Below, one piece after another: positions 19,668 to 29,367 of a stretch of DNA of 64,000 bases. Position 1 is the stretch's first letter; the number at the start of each line of letters is the position of its first letter. Under the pieces are notes generated by a model, which saw only the letters and a program-made list of their open reading frames with translations, ran no database searches and was not told the origin of the DNA. The stretch is from an uncultured Lamprocystis sp. GTDB taxonomy: Bacteria; Pseudomonadota; Gammaproteobacteria; Chromatiales; Chromatiaceae. The DNA lies in contig NZ_CAIZIZ010000310.1 of the NCBI RefSeq assembly GCF_903933125.1, positions 1-64,000 of the forward strand. The letters are read 5' to 3'. The position numbers and the translations under genes are program-made.

Positions 19668-20480
19668 ATGACCGCTCTGACTTTGCAATTGCTGGCTCCG
19701 CCATCCCCTCGTATCGACCTCTCCGCCTTCACCCCGGACGGGCTTGCGGGCCAGTCGGCCGACGAGGTCCGGCGCCTGCCGCTCTGGGTCGGCAACCAAC
19801 AGGTCGAGACCGGCGACCTGTTCAGAGTCACGGGGGACGACACGGACGCGATCCTGATCCGCTCCGACAGCGACCGCCTGGACGGCATCGGCACCGGCAT
19901 GACCAGGGGTTCCATCCGGGTCGAGGGCCGCGCCGGTGCCTATCTTGGCCGCCGGCAGCGCGGCGGTGCCATCGCGGTCACTGGCGACGCCGGCCCCTTC
20001 GCCGGCAGCGGCATGTCCGGCGGGACCATCCGCATCGGCGGCGACGCCGGTGACTTCCTGGGCGCCGCCATCGCCGGCGAGCGCCGCGGCATGCGCGGCG
20101 GGCGCATCGAAGTGCTCGGCAACGCCGGTGACCGCGTGGGCGACCATCAGCGTCGCGGCCAGATCCTGATCAACGGCAACGCCGGGGACTATTGCGGCTC
20201 ACGCATGGTCGCCGGGACCATCCTGGTCCTGGGCCGCACCGGGATCAATACCGGGCTCGCCATGCGCCGCGGCACCCTGCTGCTGACCGCCGAGCCCAAC
20301 CTGCCGCCCACCTTCAACGACAACGGCACCCAGCAACTCGCCTTCCTGGCACTCCTGACCCGCGATCTCGCGACCGCTGGCGGACCCTTTGAGCAACTCA
20401 AGTCGCGCGGGACCCGCGTCCGCCGCTGGCTCGGAGACCTGGGATATGGCGGCCAGGGCGAGGTGCTCGTCTGGGGCTGA
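19668..20480 (+). CDS. fhcC: Formylmethanofuran dehydrogenase complex subunit C
   Basis: GXGXG beta-helix repeats (GDAGDFLGAAIAGERRGMRGGRIEVLGNAGDRVGD...NAGDYCGSRMVAGTILVLG). Confidence 0.95.
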   Translation: MTALTLQLLAPPSPRIDLSAFTPDGLAGQSADEVRRLPLWVGNQQVETGDLFRVTGDDTDAILIRSDSDRLDGIGTGMTRGSIRVEGRAGAYLGRRQRGGAIAVTGDAGPFAGSGMSGGTIRIGGDAGDFLGAAIAGERRGMRGGRIEVLGNAGDRVGDHQRRGQILINGNAGDYCGSRMVAGTILVLGRTGINTGLAMRRGTLLLTAEPNLPPTFNDNGTQQLAFLALLTRDLATAGGPFEQLKSRGTRVRRWLGDLGYGGQGEVLVWG

Positions 20481-20555
20481 AGGCCACGCCTTTAGGATGC
20501 GCGGCTCAACCCACATGGTTTAGGGGACCGATCAAACGACCAGGAACCCACAACC

Positions 20556-20930
20556 ATGTCCGAAGCGTCCGAAGAGAGCGTCTATAGCGAAGACGAGGTG
20601 CGCAGCCGTATCGCCACCGATCTGCCCCATTGGTATCTGGAGGACGGCTGGCTGCGCCGCAAGTACCGCACCAGCGGCTGGAAGGCCACCCTGATGCTGG
20701 TCAACACCATCGGCCACCTGGCGGAGGCCGCCTGGCATCACCCGGACCTCACCGTCTCCTACGCCTTCGTCATCGTCAAACTCGTCACCCACTCGGCCAA
20801 GGGCATCACCGACAAGGACTTCGAGCTGGCCCGCAAGATCGAGGACACCCTGATGTGGCGCCCGGCGGCTGAAAGCGCCCTGGAGGGCACCCCCGACGAC
20901 CCGCGGTTCAAGTACATCAAGTACGACTGA
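20556..20930 (+). CDS. Pterin-4a-carbinolamine dehydratase family protein
   Basis: NTIGHLAEAAWHHPDLTVSYAFVIVKLVTHSAKGITDKDFELARKIE. Confidence 0.85.
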   Translation: MSEASEESVYSEDEVRSRIATDLPHWYLEDGWLRRKYRTSGWKATLMLVNTIGHLAEAAWHHPDLTVSYAFVIVKLVTHSAKGITDKDFELARKIEDTLMWRPAAESALEGTPDDPRFKYIKYD

Positions 20931-20982
20931 GCGGGGTTCGTTTCCGGCTCCACCAGGGGCAGGTCTCGACCAGGTGCGACCG

Positions 20983-21001
20983 TGAATGCTTCTCGCATTC
21001 A
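20983..21001. terminator. Candidate bidirectional hairpin between convergent genes (TGAATGC-TTCTC-GCATTCA)
   Basis: Perfect 7-bp inverted repeat with 5-nt loop, no clear T-tract. Confidence 0.35.
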
Positions 21002-21099
21002 GGTCCGCAGTCGAATGGACCGCTGACACCTTCAACGCTGGCGGGTTAGCGATGTCTTGCCAGGAATTCCCCCGGCGGTTTGGATTAAGCGCTGCCGGT

Positions 21100-21828
21100 C
21101 TAGGCATCGGATGCGTAGTTCGTTACAAGAGCCTCATGCAACTGCCGTATGCCTTCTGGTTGCGGACTATCGGCAACACTGCCAAGGTCGAAGCCTAGGC
21201 AGATCTCGATGTCCTTCTGCGACAGGTAGTTTCCGTGGATCAGTACCTCGCGAATCTGGTCCGCGGCGTCGGGGTACTCGCGTTCATCGGGATCGTGGTT
21301 TTGGCGCAGGAAGTCTCCGTAGCAATGCTCTATGACGGGTCGCGAGTGAACCTGGATCTCGTCCACAACCCGTAGGATCTCGCGGATCTTGATATCCAGC
21401 GCCGCCTGCGTGCTGAAGAAGATGTTGCCATTCGGGTGGGCAGTGTCGTTCCGGTCGTCCACGAGCTTGATATAGGTGCCGATCTTGCTATTGTCGCAGG
21501 CGATGAGCCTGAGGAAGCGCAGGATGCTGCGCTCGGGCACTGTGCTGAAGACGAAGGGTGAGGTGGCCGCAAGCAGATTCTTTTCCACGTCCTTGCCGAA
21601 ACCGATCAGGCCTTTCTCGAAGTCCCTGGGCTCCGTCTGTCTGATCTGCCAGATGTTGAAGTAGATGAAGCTCATGGCGAGCATGTGATAGGCCAAGAAA
21701 GCGAACTGGTACTTGCAGTGGGTGTAGTTTGTCTGGAAGGCACCCCAGAGAAAGGCGATATACTCCTGCTCCTTCGGGCTCTTGAAGGAGCGCGGCAGGT
21801 AGACGCCCAGTTCGATTGCTTCTTCCAT
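21100..21828 (-). CDS. HEPN-like accessory protein of the type I RM operon
   Basis: Alpha-helical 242-aa protein with R-x4-H motif (KLVDDRNDTAHPNG), directly downstream of hsdMS. Confidence 0.5.
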   Translation of the reverse strand: MEEAIELGVYLPRSFKSPKEQEYIAFLWGAFQTNYTHCKYQFAFLAYHMLAMSFIYFNIWQIRQTEPRDFEKGLIGFGKDVEKNLLAATSPFVFSTVPERSILRFLRLIACDNSKIGTYIKLVDDRNDTAHPNGNIFFSTQAALDIKIREILRVVDEIQVHSRPVIEHCYGDFLRQNHDPDEREYPDAADQIREVLIHGNYLSQKDIEICLGFDLGSVADSPQPEGIRQLHEALVTNYASDA

Positions 21829-21831
21829 GGC

Positions 21832-24360
21832 TCAAGCCTTCCGCGGGGCCAGCTCGACCTCGCCCCAGAGGCGGGCCAGGGTGGCCTGGATTTTCTTCTC
21901 AAACCGGGTAATCAGCTCGCGGTTGGCGGCGACGAGCGTCTGCTCGTCTTCGATTTCGGAGACGATGGCTTGCTGGGTGGCTAGAGAAGGAAGCGGAATA
22001 CGATATAGTTTCAAGACCTGCGCGCTCAAGTTACTTTGGTTACCCCCACGTGCATCACTTATGTTTCGCAGATCCTCATATCGCGATTGAAGGACTCTAT
22101 AGAGATAGCTTGGAGCGAAAGTGTCGCTCTTGGGGACAAATGCTGCGCAAGCTTGATTTATCGCCGCGTTAATGCCTAAGACCGCGACCCTGCCGCGTGT
22201 AACGCCCTCTCCATACATCGCCATCAACACGGTGCCCTCCGGTACTATCCACGCCGATGAGTTGCGCAGCCCGTCTTCTGAGATAAACTCGTTTGCGCGA
22301 TCAATCACATTGTAATTGATGAGAGTTGTAGTGACCCAAGGGATCTCTCCGCCCCAATAGTCGGGGTTGCTTCGAGCAGGCGTCCCGCCAGAACGTATCG
22401 CGCAAATGTCACCTATCGCCACCATCGGCCACTCGGGGTGGATGGGGATTTGGGGGCGGTAGTTGTCGAGGACGGCGCGGGCTCCGTCGATGACTCTCTG
22501 GTAGCCCTCGATCTCCGCCACGATCTCCTTCTGCGCCTCAAGCGGCGGAAGGGGAATATGGAAGTTCTCCACGTAATCCCGCGGGACGCGCTGCAAACCG
22601 CCGGTGCCAGTCATCTGAGCAACAGCTGCGCCACGAAAGTTCGGATGCATTATGCAGAAGTAGATCCATTCGGGCAACACCTGCCCACCGCTTCGCAGTA
22701 CATAGAACTCACTCGAACCGAAACCGATGCCATTAAGAAGACGACGGGCGATACCGGCTTTTCCGTTCTCGAAGCATGGGGTGACCTTCGCGAGAAGGAC
22801 GTCATTGTCCTCGAAGTAGGTGTAGCTCGTGGATACTTCGGAGATATGCTTCTCGGAATTGGGTTGAAACGATATGCGGTGCTCATTAAGGTCGGCCATA
22901 GGAACGAATGAGACCCGCGTGTCGGCTTCTCGCATGACCAGCTGGCTTTTCCGTGGATTTACGGTGCAGACATCACCGATGCGGACCAGCGGGAACGAGT
23001 GATTATTCGCTCTCACCTCCCGATAACGCTCCCCGCTCAGATTATAGTCCGCATTCGCGCCGATCCGCTCCTTGGGCACGATCAGGCCAAGCGTCGGCTG
23101 GAAGTCCTCCACCGATTCGCGTGCCCGCAAGCGGCGCAGATACTCGGCGATCTCGACACGCGCCTGCGGAAGGTCGTTCTTGTCAATCTCGCGCCGCTGG
23201 GCACCGAGGCCAAACCCGTCGTTTGCGACCTTGAAGAAGGCGATGGTGCTGGCCTGCTTCGCAAGCGACTTGTCGAGGATGAGGATGGAGGTCTTGACGC
23301 CGGAATAGGGCTGGAACACCCCCGCCGGCAGTGAGACGACGGCGACCAGGAAGTTCTCCACCAGCATCTTGCGCAGTTGGGTGTAGGCCGTCTGGCTCTG
23401 GAAGATGATGCCCTCGGGCACGATGATACCGGCGCGACCCTGGGGCGTCAGATGCTCGGCCATATAGTCGACGAACAGGACCTCGCTGCGCTTGCTCTGC
23501 ACCGAGAAGCGCTTATGCGGCTTGATACCGCCCTTCGGCGACATGAAGGGGGGATTGGCGAGGATGACGGCCGCGTAATCGTTCCAACGCTCCTGGCTGG
23601 TCAGGGTGTCGTACTCGTAGATGTGCGGGTCGGTGAAACCGTGCAGGTACAGGTTGACCAGCGACAGCCGCACCATATCGGGCGAGATGTCGTAGCCCTT
23701 GAAGTTGGCAGCCAGTCGCCCGCGTTCGTCGGGGGTGAGGGTGCTGTTACCGTCCGCGTCGGTGTTCGCCTTGAGAATGTGCTTCCACGACGAGATCAGG
23801 AAGCCGGCCGTGCCGCAGGCGGGATCGAGCACGGTCTCGTCCTTCTTCGGGTCGAGCACGCCGACGATAAAATCGATGATGTGGCGCGGGGTGCGGAACT
23901 GCCCGGCGTCGCCCTGGGAACCGAGCACGGAGAGCAAATACTCGAAGGCGTCGCCCAGACGCTCACTGTGGTCGTACTCGAACTCGTCGATGATCTTGAG
24001 GAAGGCGCGCAGGGTCTCCGGATCACGATACGGCAGATAGGCGTTCTTGAAGATCTCGCGGAAGAGCGGCGGGATACCGGGGTTCTCCGGCATCTTGGCG
24101 ATGGCCTCGGCGTAGCGATTCAGGGCCTCGTGGCCACCCAGCCCGGAGTGCATGAGCTTGGCCCAGCCATACTGAGCGAAGCCGCCGGCGAAGAACTTGC
24201 GGCGGCCGCCCAGTTCCTCGGCCTCGGCGTCCATGTCGTCCATGAACTTGTAGATCAGTGCGATGGTGATCTGCTCGACCTGGCTCTTGGGGTCGGGCAC
24301 CTTGCCCACGAGGATATCGCGGGCGGTGTCAATGCGGCGTTTAGTATCGGTATCGAGCAT
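21832..24360 (-). CDS. Type I restriction-modification fused methyltransferase-specificity protein (HsdM-HsdS)
   Basis: DPACGTAGFLIS and NPPF (ILANPPFMSPKGG) methylase motifs, then two HsdS-type target recognition regions (FPLVRIGDVCTVNPRK...; WPMVAIGDICAIRSGGTPARSNPDYWGGEIPWVTT...) in one ORF. Confidence 0.9.
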   Translation of the reverse strand: MLDTDTKRRIDTARDILVGKVPDPKSQVEQITIALIYKFMDDMDAEAEELGGRRKFFAGGFAQYGWAKLMHSGLGGHEALNRYAEAIAKMPENPGIPPLFREIFKNAYLPYRDPETLRAFLKIIDEFEYDHSERLGDAFEYLLSVLGSQGDAGQFRTPRHIIDFIVGVLDPKKDETVLDPACGTAGFLISSWKHILKANTDADGNSTLTPDERGRLAANFKGYDISPDMVRLSLVNLYLHGFTDPHIYEYDTLTSQERWNDYAAVILANPPFMSPKGGIKPHKRFSVQSKRSEVLFVDYMAEHLTPQGRAGIIVPEGIIFQSQTAYTQLRKMLVENFLVAVVSLPAGVFQPYSGVKTSILILDKSLAKQASTIAFFKVANDGFGLGAQRREIDKNDLPQARVEIAEYLRRLRARESVEDFQPTLGLIVPKERIGANADYNLSGERYREVRANNHSFPLVRIGDVCTVNPRKSQLVMREADTRVSFVPMADLNEHRISFQPNSEKHISEVSTSYTYFEDNDVLLAKVTPCFENGKAGIARRLLNGIGFGSSEFYVLRSGGQVLPEWIYFCIMHPNFRGAAVAQMTGTGGLQRVPRDYVENFHIPLPPLEAQKEIVAEIEGYQRVIDGARAVLDNYRPQIPIHPEWPMVAIGDICAIRSGGTPARSNPDYWGGEIPWVTTTLINYNVIDRANEFISEDGLRNSSAWIVPEGTVLMAMYGEGVTRGRVAVLGINAAINQACAAFVPKSDTFAPSYLYRVLQSRYEDLRNISDARGGNQSNLSAQVLKLYRIPLPSLATQQAIVSEIEDEQTLVAANRELITRFEKKIQATLARLWGEVELAPRKA

Positions 24361-24382
24361 CTCTGTCCAGATGGGTTTGCAA

Positions 24383-24527
24383 TCAGACGGCGACGATGAA
24401 ATCGCTATAGCGAGCCAGGAGCGGATCGCGAGTGAGCAGGCGGGATCAGGTCGCGCGCGGCCTTGGACGGTCGGGGGCTGTCGGTGATGGCCCAGAGGGC
24501 AATGTGCGTGTCGAGCAGGAGATTCAT
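24383..24527 (-). pseudogene. VapC PIN-domain toxin remnant with internal deletion
   Basis: Intact VapC-like N-terminus MNLLLDTHIALWAITDSPRPSKAARDLI joined out of frame to a VapC-like C-terminus LTRDPLLARYSDFIVAV*. Start overlaps the antitoxin stop (ATGA). Confidence 0.75.
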
Positions 24528-24808
24528 GGCGCGCTATCGCCCGCGTCCTCGCCAAGAAACAGCCGTCTCACCTCGGCATTGTTGGCGTCGATGTCGTCCG
24601 GGACAACGAATAGCCCCTTGGCGACACCGATCCGATCGCCCGGCGCCGACTCCCCCTGCATCGACCCCGCCTCGCGCGGCGACGCCGCGGGCGCCAGACC
24701 GAGGTCGGAGACGGCGATCTCGATCGTCTGGTCCTGGAACTGAGCGCGGATGGACTCGATGAATCGCTCATTCAACTCGCTCGCGCGCAGTTGGTAGATG
24801 GTTTGCAT
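24524..24808 (-). CDS. Antitoxin-like protein (partner of the degraded VapC)
   Basis: MQTIYQLRASELNERFIESIRAQFQDQTIEIAVSD; coupled by ATGA to the vapC remnant. Confidence 0.65.
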   Translation of the reverse strand: MQTIYQLRASELNERFIESIRAQFQDQTIEIAVSDLGLAPAASPREAGSMQGESAPGDRIGVAKGLFVVPDDIDANNAEVRRLFLGEDAGDSAP

Positions 24809-24833
24809 ACGGTGCTCCGGGTAACGAGGGGCC

Positions 24834-27371
24834 TCATGCGGCAAATTGGTTCAATGAGACGTAGTCCTTGATGTAATTAGGGACGAGGGCACGGTACTTC
24901 GGCGGCACGGCCTTGAAGTCGCGGGTCGAGAACATCGGGTTGGTCGCCAGGTCGGTGAATTGGCGGCTGTCGATGATGTCGCGGACACGGCCGCTGGTGG
25001 CATAGGCTTTGAAGAAGGTCTTGATGGCCGGAATGGCCGTTGCCTCCTCGGGCTTGCGGTCCGCGACGAACTTGGCGAATTCCTCTTCCAGCAGCTCGTC
25101 CCTGGACTTGAAGCGGGGGATGAGGCCAAAAACCTTCTCCAGGATCTCCCGCAGGGTCAGGCGGCGGTCCACTGCGGCAGCCTTACGCAGCTTGTCCAGG
25201 GTGTAGTATTCCTCGGGCTGGTCGAAGACCTCGCGATTTACGTAGTCAATGACCTGGTCCCAGTGGCCCGCTTCGACGGCGGCCACGATCTTGGGATCCT
25301 CTCGCACGCTGTCCTCGAATCTCTCGAAGAACATGCGGTCGATCCTCATCCCCTCGGCGGTGATCTGCTCGACCCGAAGCGAGGCGATGATGTCACCGCC
25401 CAAGTGCTCATAGGTGCCGCCGGCGACGGGACCGGGGCCGGCGCCGCGGTTGGGCCCCAGGCCTTGGGGCCGCGGCAGTTTCAGCACCTCGTCGTAGTTG
25501 AACTCGGTCTCGAAATACTCGCAGTTGGCAAAGAAGTCGAAAAGCTTGAAGGCGGTCTTCTCGGGCTGCAAGACGCCGTCCTTGACGGCTTCGTCGAAGA
25601 GCTGATCGAGGAAATCGTGCTTGCGCGTGCCGCGTCCCTTAATCTGTATGAAGTCAGTGGGCGAGAAGATGGGGCGGAGCAGACCGAGATTGAGGATATC
25701 GGGACAATCGTAGCCCGTGGTCATCATACCTACGGTCACGCACACGCGCGCCTTACTGGACTTGTAAGCGGGCAGGAAGTTGCCCGAACCAAGCAGGCAG
25801 TTGTTCGTGAAATTGATGGTGAACTGCTGGGCAGCGGGAATCTGTGAGGTGACTTGAACGGCAAAGTCCGACTGGTACTTGCCGGGAAACATGCGGTCTG
25901 CCATCTGATTGAGGATCTGGGTCAACTTGGCGGCGTGGTTCTGGCTGACCGCGAAGATGATCGACTTGCCGATTTCGCGGCTGACGGGATCGCGCAGGGC
26001 ATTCTCCAAGAAGGTCTTGCAGAAGAGTTCGTTGGTGGCTGCGGAGAAGAAGCGCTTTTCGAACTCGCGCTGCTTGTATGACTCTTGCTGGTCATCACCG
26101 GTGTCGTCCGTGACGGCGAGGACAAAACCTTCTTCAGAAAGCAGCTCGGTGGTGATTTCGGTCCTGGCATCCACCACCATCGGGTTAATCAGGAAGCCTT
26201 CTTTCACGCCGTCGAGGAGGGAGTAGCGATATGTCGGCTGGCTGTTTTCACAGCCAAAGGTCCGATAGGTATCGAGCAACAGACGGCGCTCGGCCTCACG
26301 CGGGTCGCGTGTGGTCGGATTGGCGCTGTCGAACCGTTTGAGGTAATCCCGGGGGGTGGCCGTCAGGCCCAGCTTGTAGCCGATAAAGAAGTCGAAGACG
26401 GCGCGGGCATTCCCGCCGATGGAGCGGTGCGCCTCGTCGGAGATCACCAGGTCGAAGTCGGTGGGCGAGAAGATCCGCTGGTACTTGTTGTTGAAGAGGA
26501 GCGACTGCACCGTGGTGACAACGATCTCCGCGCGCCGCCAATCGTCGCGGCTCTCTTTGTAAATGACGGTCTGGAAGTCGGCGGATAGCAGTGTCGAGAA
26601 CGCCTTCTTAGCCTGATCCTCCAATTCCAGCCGATCCACCAGAAAGAGCACCCGGTGGGCGTTGCCGGTGCGCAAGAAGAGCTTGATCACCGCGGCGGCA
26701 GTCAGGGTCTTGCCGGTGCCGGTGGCCATCTCGAACAGGAAGCGATCCATGCCCTCGCTGACGGCTCGTTGTAGGACATGGACGGCTTTGAGTTGGTAGG
26801 GCCGCAGGAAGCGGAGCTTGTTGGCCTTGACGTAGTCAGGGCGCTCCGACTCGTTGCGCCAGGCGGCCTCGGACCGATAGGTTGGGCGCTGTGTCAGCAC
26901 GATATAGTCGTCGGCCACGGGCTCGTCGATGAGACGCTGCGGGTTTGGCGTTACCTTTTGATAGCCAATGACAGAGTCGGGGGTGGGGAAGGACGTGATG
27001 ACGTAAGGGTTGCCTCGTTCGAGGTCCCAAAAATAGTGCAGGTTGCCGTTGGAGAGGATGACAAACCGGCAGTTCAGGGATTTGGCGTATTTTCGGGCTT
27101 GCTCCTTGCCGATCAGGGGGTTCTTGTCCTCGGCCTTGACCTCCAGGACGATCAGCGGGAACCCCAAGACATTCAGCAGCAGGAAGTCGATAAAGCCCCT
27201 GATGGCCTTTTCGAAGTCGTCGCCAAGGGCGGCCAGGTCGGATGCCTTGATCGTCACGCCGGGCTCAAGGCAGATGTTGGCGGGCCGGCCACCTTCTGCA
27301 AAGAAGCGCCAGCCCGCGGCTTCGAGCAGCTTGTTGATCTTGATCCGCGCTGTTGCTTCCTTGGGGGGCAT
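24834..27371 (-). CDS. hsdR: Type I restriction enzyme, HsdR-type subunit
   Basis: EMATGTGKTLTAAAVIKLFLRTG, LVISDEAHRSIGG, VTVGMMTTGYDCPDILNLGLLRP and an N-terminal nuclease-like region (PLIVLEVKAEDKNP). Confidence 0.92.
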   Translation of the reverse strand: MPPKEATARIKINKLLEAAGWRFFAEGGRPANICLEPGVTIKASDLAALGDDFEKAIRGFIDFLLLNVLGFPLIVLEVKAEDKNPLIGKEQARKYAKSLNCRFVILSNGNLHYFWDLERGNPYVITSFPTPDSVIGYQKVTPNPQRLIDEPVADDYIVLTQRPTYRSEAAWRNESERPDYVKANKLRFLRPYQLKAVHVLQRAVSEGMDRFLFEMATGTGKTLTAAAVIKLFLRTGNAHRVLFLVDRLELEDQAKKAFSTLLSADFQTVIYKESRDDWRRAEIVVTTVQSLLFNNKYQRIFSPTDFDLVISDEAHRSIGGNARAVFDFFIGYKLGLTATPRDYLKRFDSANPTTRDPREAERRLLLDTYRTFGCENSQPTYRYSLLDGVKEGFLINPMVVDARTEITTELLSEEGFVLAVTDDTGDDQQESYKQREFEKRFFSAATNELFCKTFLENALRDPVSREIGKSIIFAVSQNHAAKLTQILNQMADRMFPGKYQSDFAVQVTSQIPAAQQFTINFTNNCLLGSGNFLPAYKSSKARVCVTVGMMTTGYDCPDILNLGLLRPIFSPTDFIQIKGRGTRKHDFLDQLFDEAVKDGVLQPEKTAFKLFDFFANCEYFETEFNYDEVLKLPRPQGLGPNRGAGPGPVAGGTYEHLGGDIIASLRVEQITAEGMRIDRMFFERFEDSVREDPKIVAAVEAGHWDQVIDYVNREVFDQPEEYYTLDKLRKAAAVDRRLTLREILEKVFGLIPRFKSRDELLEEEFAKFVADRKPEEATAIPAIKTFFKAYATSGRVRDIIDSRQFTDLATNPMFSTRDFKAVPPKYRALVPNYIKDYVSLNQFAA

Positions 27372-27829
27372 GGCGATCCGTCTCCTGTGGTGGTTGTCGA
27401 TGGGTGTGCCAGGCGAGGCGCGTCGGCGTGAAAACCGCTCGCCCTGGGTGTGAGTCTCGCCAGATGATCGACCTGTTGCAAGTCTTGCTGCCCTCTATGC
27501 CAATCGCGCAGCACCCTCTACCTAAAGCTGAAACGGTACAAACTGTCACCGGGGCGTTACTGCCGTTGACCGCCCTGTCATTGGCTGGGCGGCGCGTTAC
27601 GCCCCGCACGGCGACCCTGCAGCGCCGGCTGTGACGGTCTGTGGCGCCGTCAGGACACAGCCAGACCCGTCTCTTGAAGGCCGAAGTCCAAAGAGAGCAT
27701 CTCACCGACCATGGCACCAAAGTTGCGTCCCGACAGGGACTCTGTCCACGGCCCTTGAGCAGGGCCGACAGTCGTCACCAACACCCTGAGCACACACCGG
27801 GGACTTGCCGAGCAGACGAGGAGTAGACG

Positions 27830-28156
27830 ATGAGATTGTCGAAGACACTGGCCCTGACCACCGCCATCGCGAGCCTGACCTTGGGGCAGGCCGGAAGCCT
27901 GAGCGCGGAGGACGGGGGCACCCTTTACACGGTGCGGGCCTGCCATGCCTGCCATGGGCCGGACGCGAAGACCACGGTGCTGCCGATCTACCCCAAACTG
28001 GCCGGGCAGAATGCCCCCTATCTGCTGGAGCAGATGAAGGCGATCCGTGACGGGACCCGCACCAACGGCCTGTCGTCGGCCATGCGCCCTCTGATGGCGA
28101 GCGTCACCGATGCAGAATTTGAGGCGATTGCCACTTGGCTTTCCGGCCTGAAGTAA
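27830..28156 (+). CDS. Periplasmic class I cytochrome c
   Basis: Signal peptide, CHACHG haem motif, distal Met region (AMRPLMASVTDAEFEAIATWLSGL). Confidence 0.85.
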   Translation: MRLSKTLALTTAIASLTLGQAGSLSAEDGGTLYTVRACHACHGPDAKTTVLPIYPKLAGQNAPYLLEQMKAIRDGTRTNGLSSAMRPLMASVTDAEFEAIATWLSGLK

Positions 28157-28189
28157 ATTCCTAGAATCGGGCGCACGGATCGGTCAAGA

Positions 28190-28420
28190 TCATTGCTGCA
28201 CGAGGTCCCGCTCCAATTGCCTGATGGCCTCGACGACGATCGGCGCAAGCCCGGCGCCCCCGGTTTCCTGCACATGCTCGGCGATCTGACGACGCATACG
28301 CGGGTCCCAGGAACGCTTGAGGTGATTGGCGATTTCGTCCCGCCCCTGCTGGGAGTCCGGCCAGGCGCCAAAAAAGTCGCCAATCTGGTTTGCCATCTTG
28401 ATGAGGTTGTCGATGTCCAT
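28190..28420 (-). CDS. fdsD: NAD-dependent formate dehydrogenase subunit delta
   Basis: MDIDNLIKMANQIGDFFGAWPDSQQGRDEIANHLKRSWDPRMRRQIAEHV. Lies inside the longer listed ORF 28190..29020. Confidence 0.88.
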   Translation of the reverse strand: MDIDNLIKMANQIGDFFGAWPDSQQGRDEIANHLKRSWDPRMRRQIAEHVQETGGAGLAPIVVEAIRQLERDLVQQ

Positions 28421-28455
28421 CGCTTTGCCTTTGACCGGTTGTTGAAGAGTCACCG

Positions 28456-29367
28456 TCATCCGCAACCGCCGCGGATCGCGTCCGGATAGGTATAGACCAG
28501 CATCCGCTCTCCGCGGGCGAAGCCGATCAGGGAGATATGGGCGGCCTGGGCCAAGCGGATGGCCGAGGCGGTGGGGGCGGAGACCGCGACCAGCAGGCCG
28601 ATCCCGGCGGACATGGCCTTTTGAACCATCTCGTAACTGGCGCGGCTGGTGCAGATGACAAATCCGTCCGCGGGCCGCAACCCGGCCCTGGCCAGCGCGC
28701 CGATGAGCTTGTCCAAGGCGTTGTGCCGTCCGACGTCCTCGCGCACCAACCGCACCTCGCCGTCTGCCCTCACCCAGGCCGCCGCGTGGCCGCCGCCGGT
28801 GAGGCGGAACAGGGGCTGGTGCCGGGGCAGTTCGGCGAGTGCCCCGGCGATAGTCCTCGCCGTGGGGGTGCAGGTCTGCCCCACCGAGACTGGCACGATC
28901 GGCCGTTCCAGGGCCGCCAGGCTCTCGACCCCGCAGAGACCACAACCGGTGCGGCCGGCCAGGGTGCGTCGACGCTCCTTGAGGGCAGAGAAGGGGGCGC
29001 CGGCCACGCGCATACGGCACTCAATGCCTTGACGGACCGGCAGGCACTCGCAGTCATAGAGTTCTCGGACGCTGGTGAGGATGCCCTCCCCCAGGCTGAA
29101 GCCCAGGGCAAAGTCCTCCAGGTCGGTGGGGGTCACCAGCATGACGGCATGGGAAATGCCGTTGTAAACCAGGGCGACAGGGACCTCCTCGATGACCTCA
29201 TCGGCACGCTCGACCGCCTGCCCGGCATTGAGTTCCAGAACCTGGAAGCCGCAGTGCTCCGGCCACTCGGTTCCCGTTCCCCCAACTGTGCAGCCGTCAT
29301 CCGGACCCGACCTGGTCGTGGCGCAGAGGCTGCTCAAGTCAGGGCCGCGCATCCGGTCCCGAGGCAC
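28456..29367 (-). CDS. fdhD: Formate dehydrogenase accessory sulfurtransferase FdhD (N-terminal start uncertain)
   Basis: GRTGCGLCGVESL...TGGGHAAAWV...REDVGRHNALDKLIGALAR...SRASYEMVQKA. Confidence 0.92.
   Translation of the reverse strand: MPRDRMRGPDLSSLCATTRSGPDDGCTVGGTGTEWPEHCGFQVLELNAGQAVERADEVIEEVPVALVYNGISHAVMLVTPTDLEDFALGFSLGEGILTSVRELYDCECLPVRQGIECRMRVAGAPFSALKERRRTLAGRTGCGLCGVESLAALERPIVPVSVGQTCTPTARTIAGALAELPRHQPLFRLTGGGHAAAWVRADGEVRLVREDVGRHNALDKLIGALARAGLRPADGFVICTSRASYEMVQKAMSAGIGLLVAVSAPTASAIRLAQAAHISLIGFARGERMLVYTYPDAIRGGCG

Noticed and set aside
27265-27720. 151-aa ORF between hsdR and the cytochrome c gene
   Set aside because: Biased composition, overlaps the hsdR start region, no recognisable domain or RBS.
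28421-29020. N-terminal part of the listed 276-aa ORF upstream of fdsD
   Set aside because: Arg/Gly-rich out-of-frame translation of fdhD. The FdsD start is at 28420.
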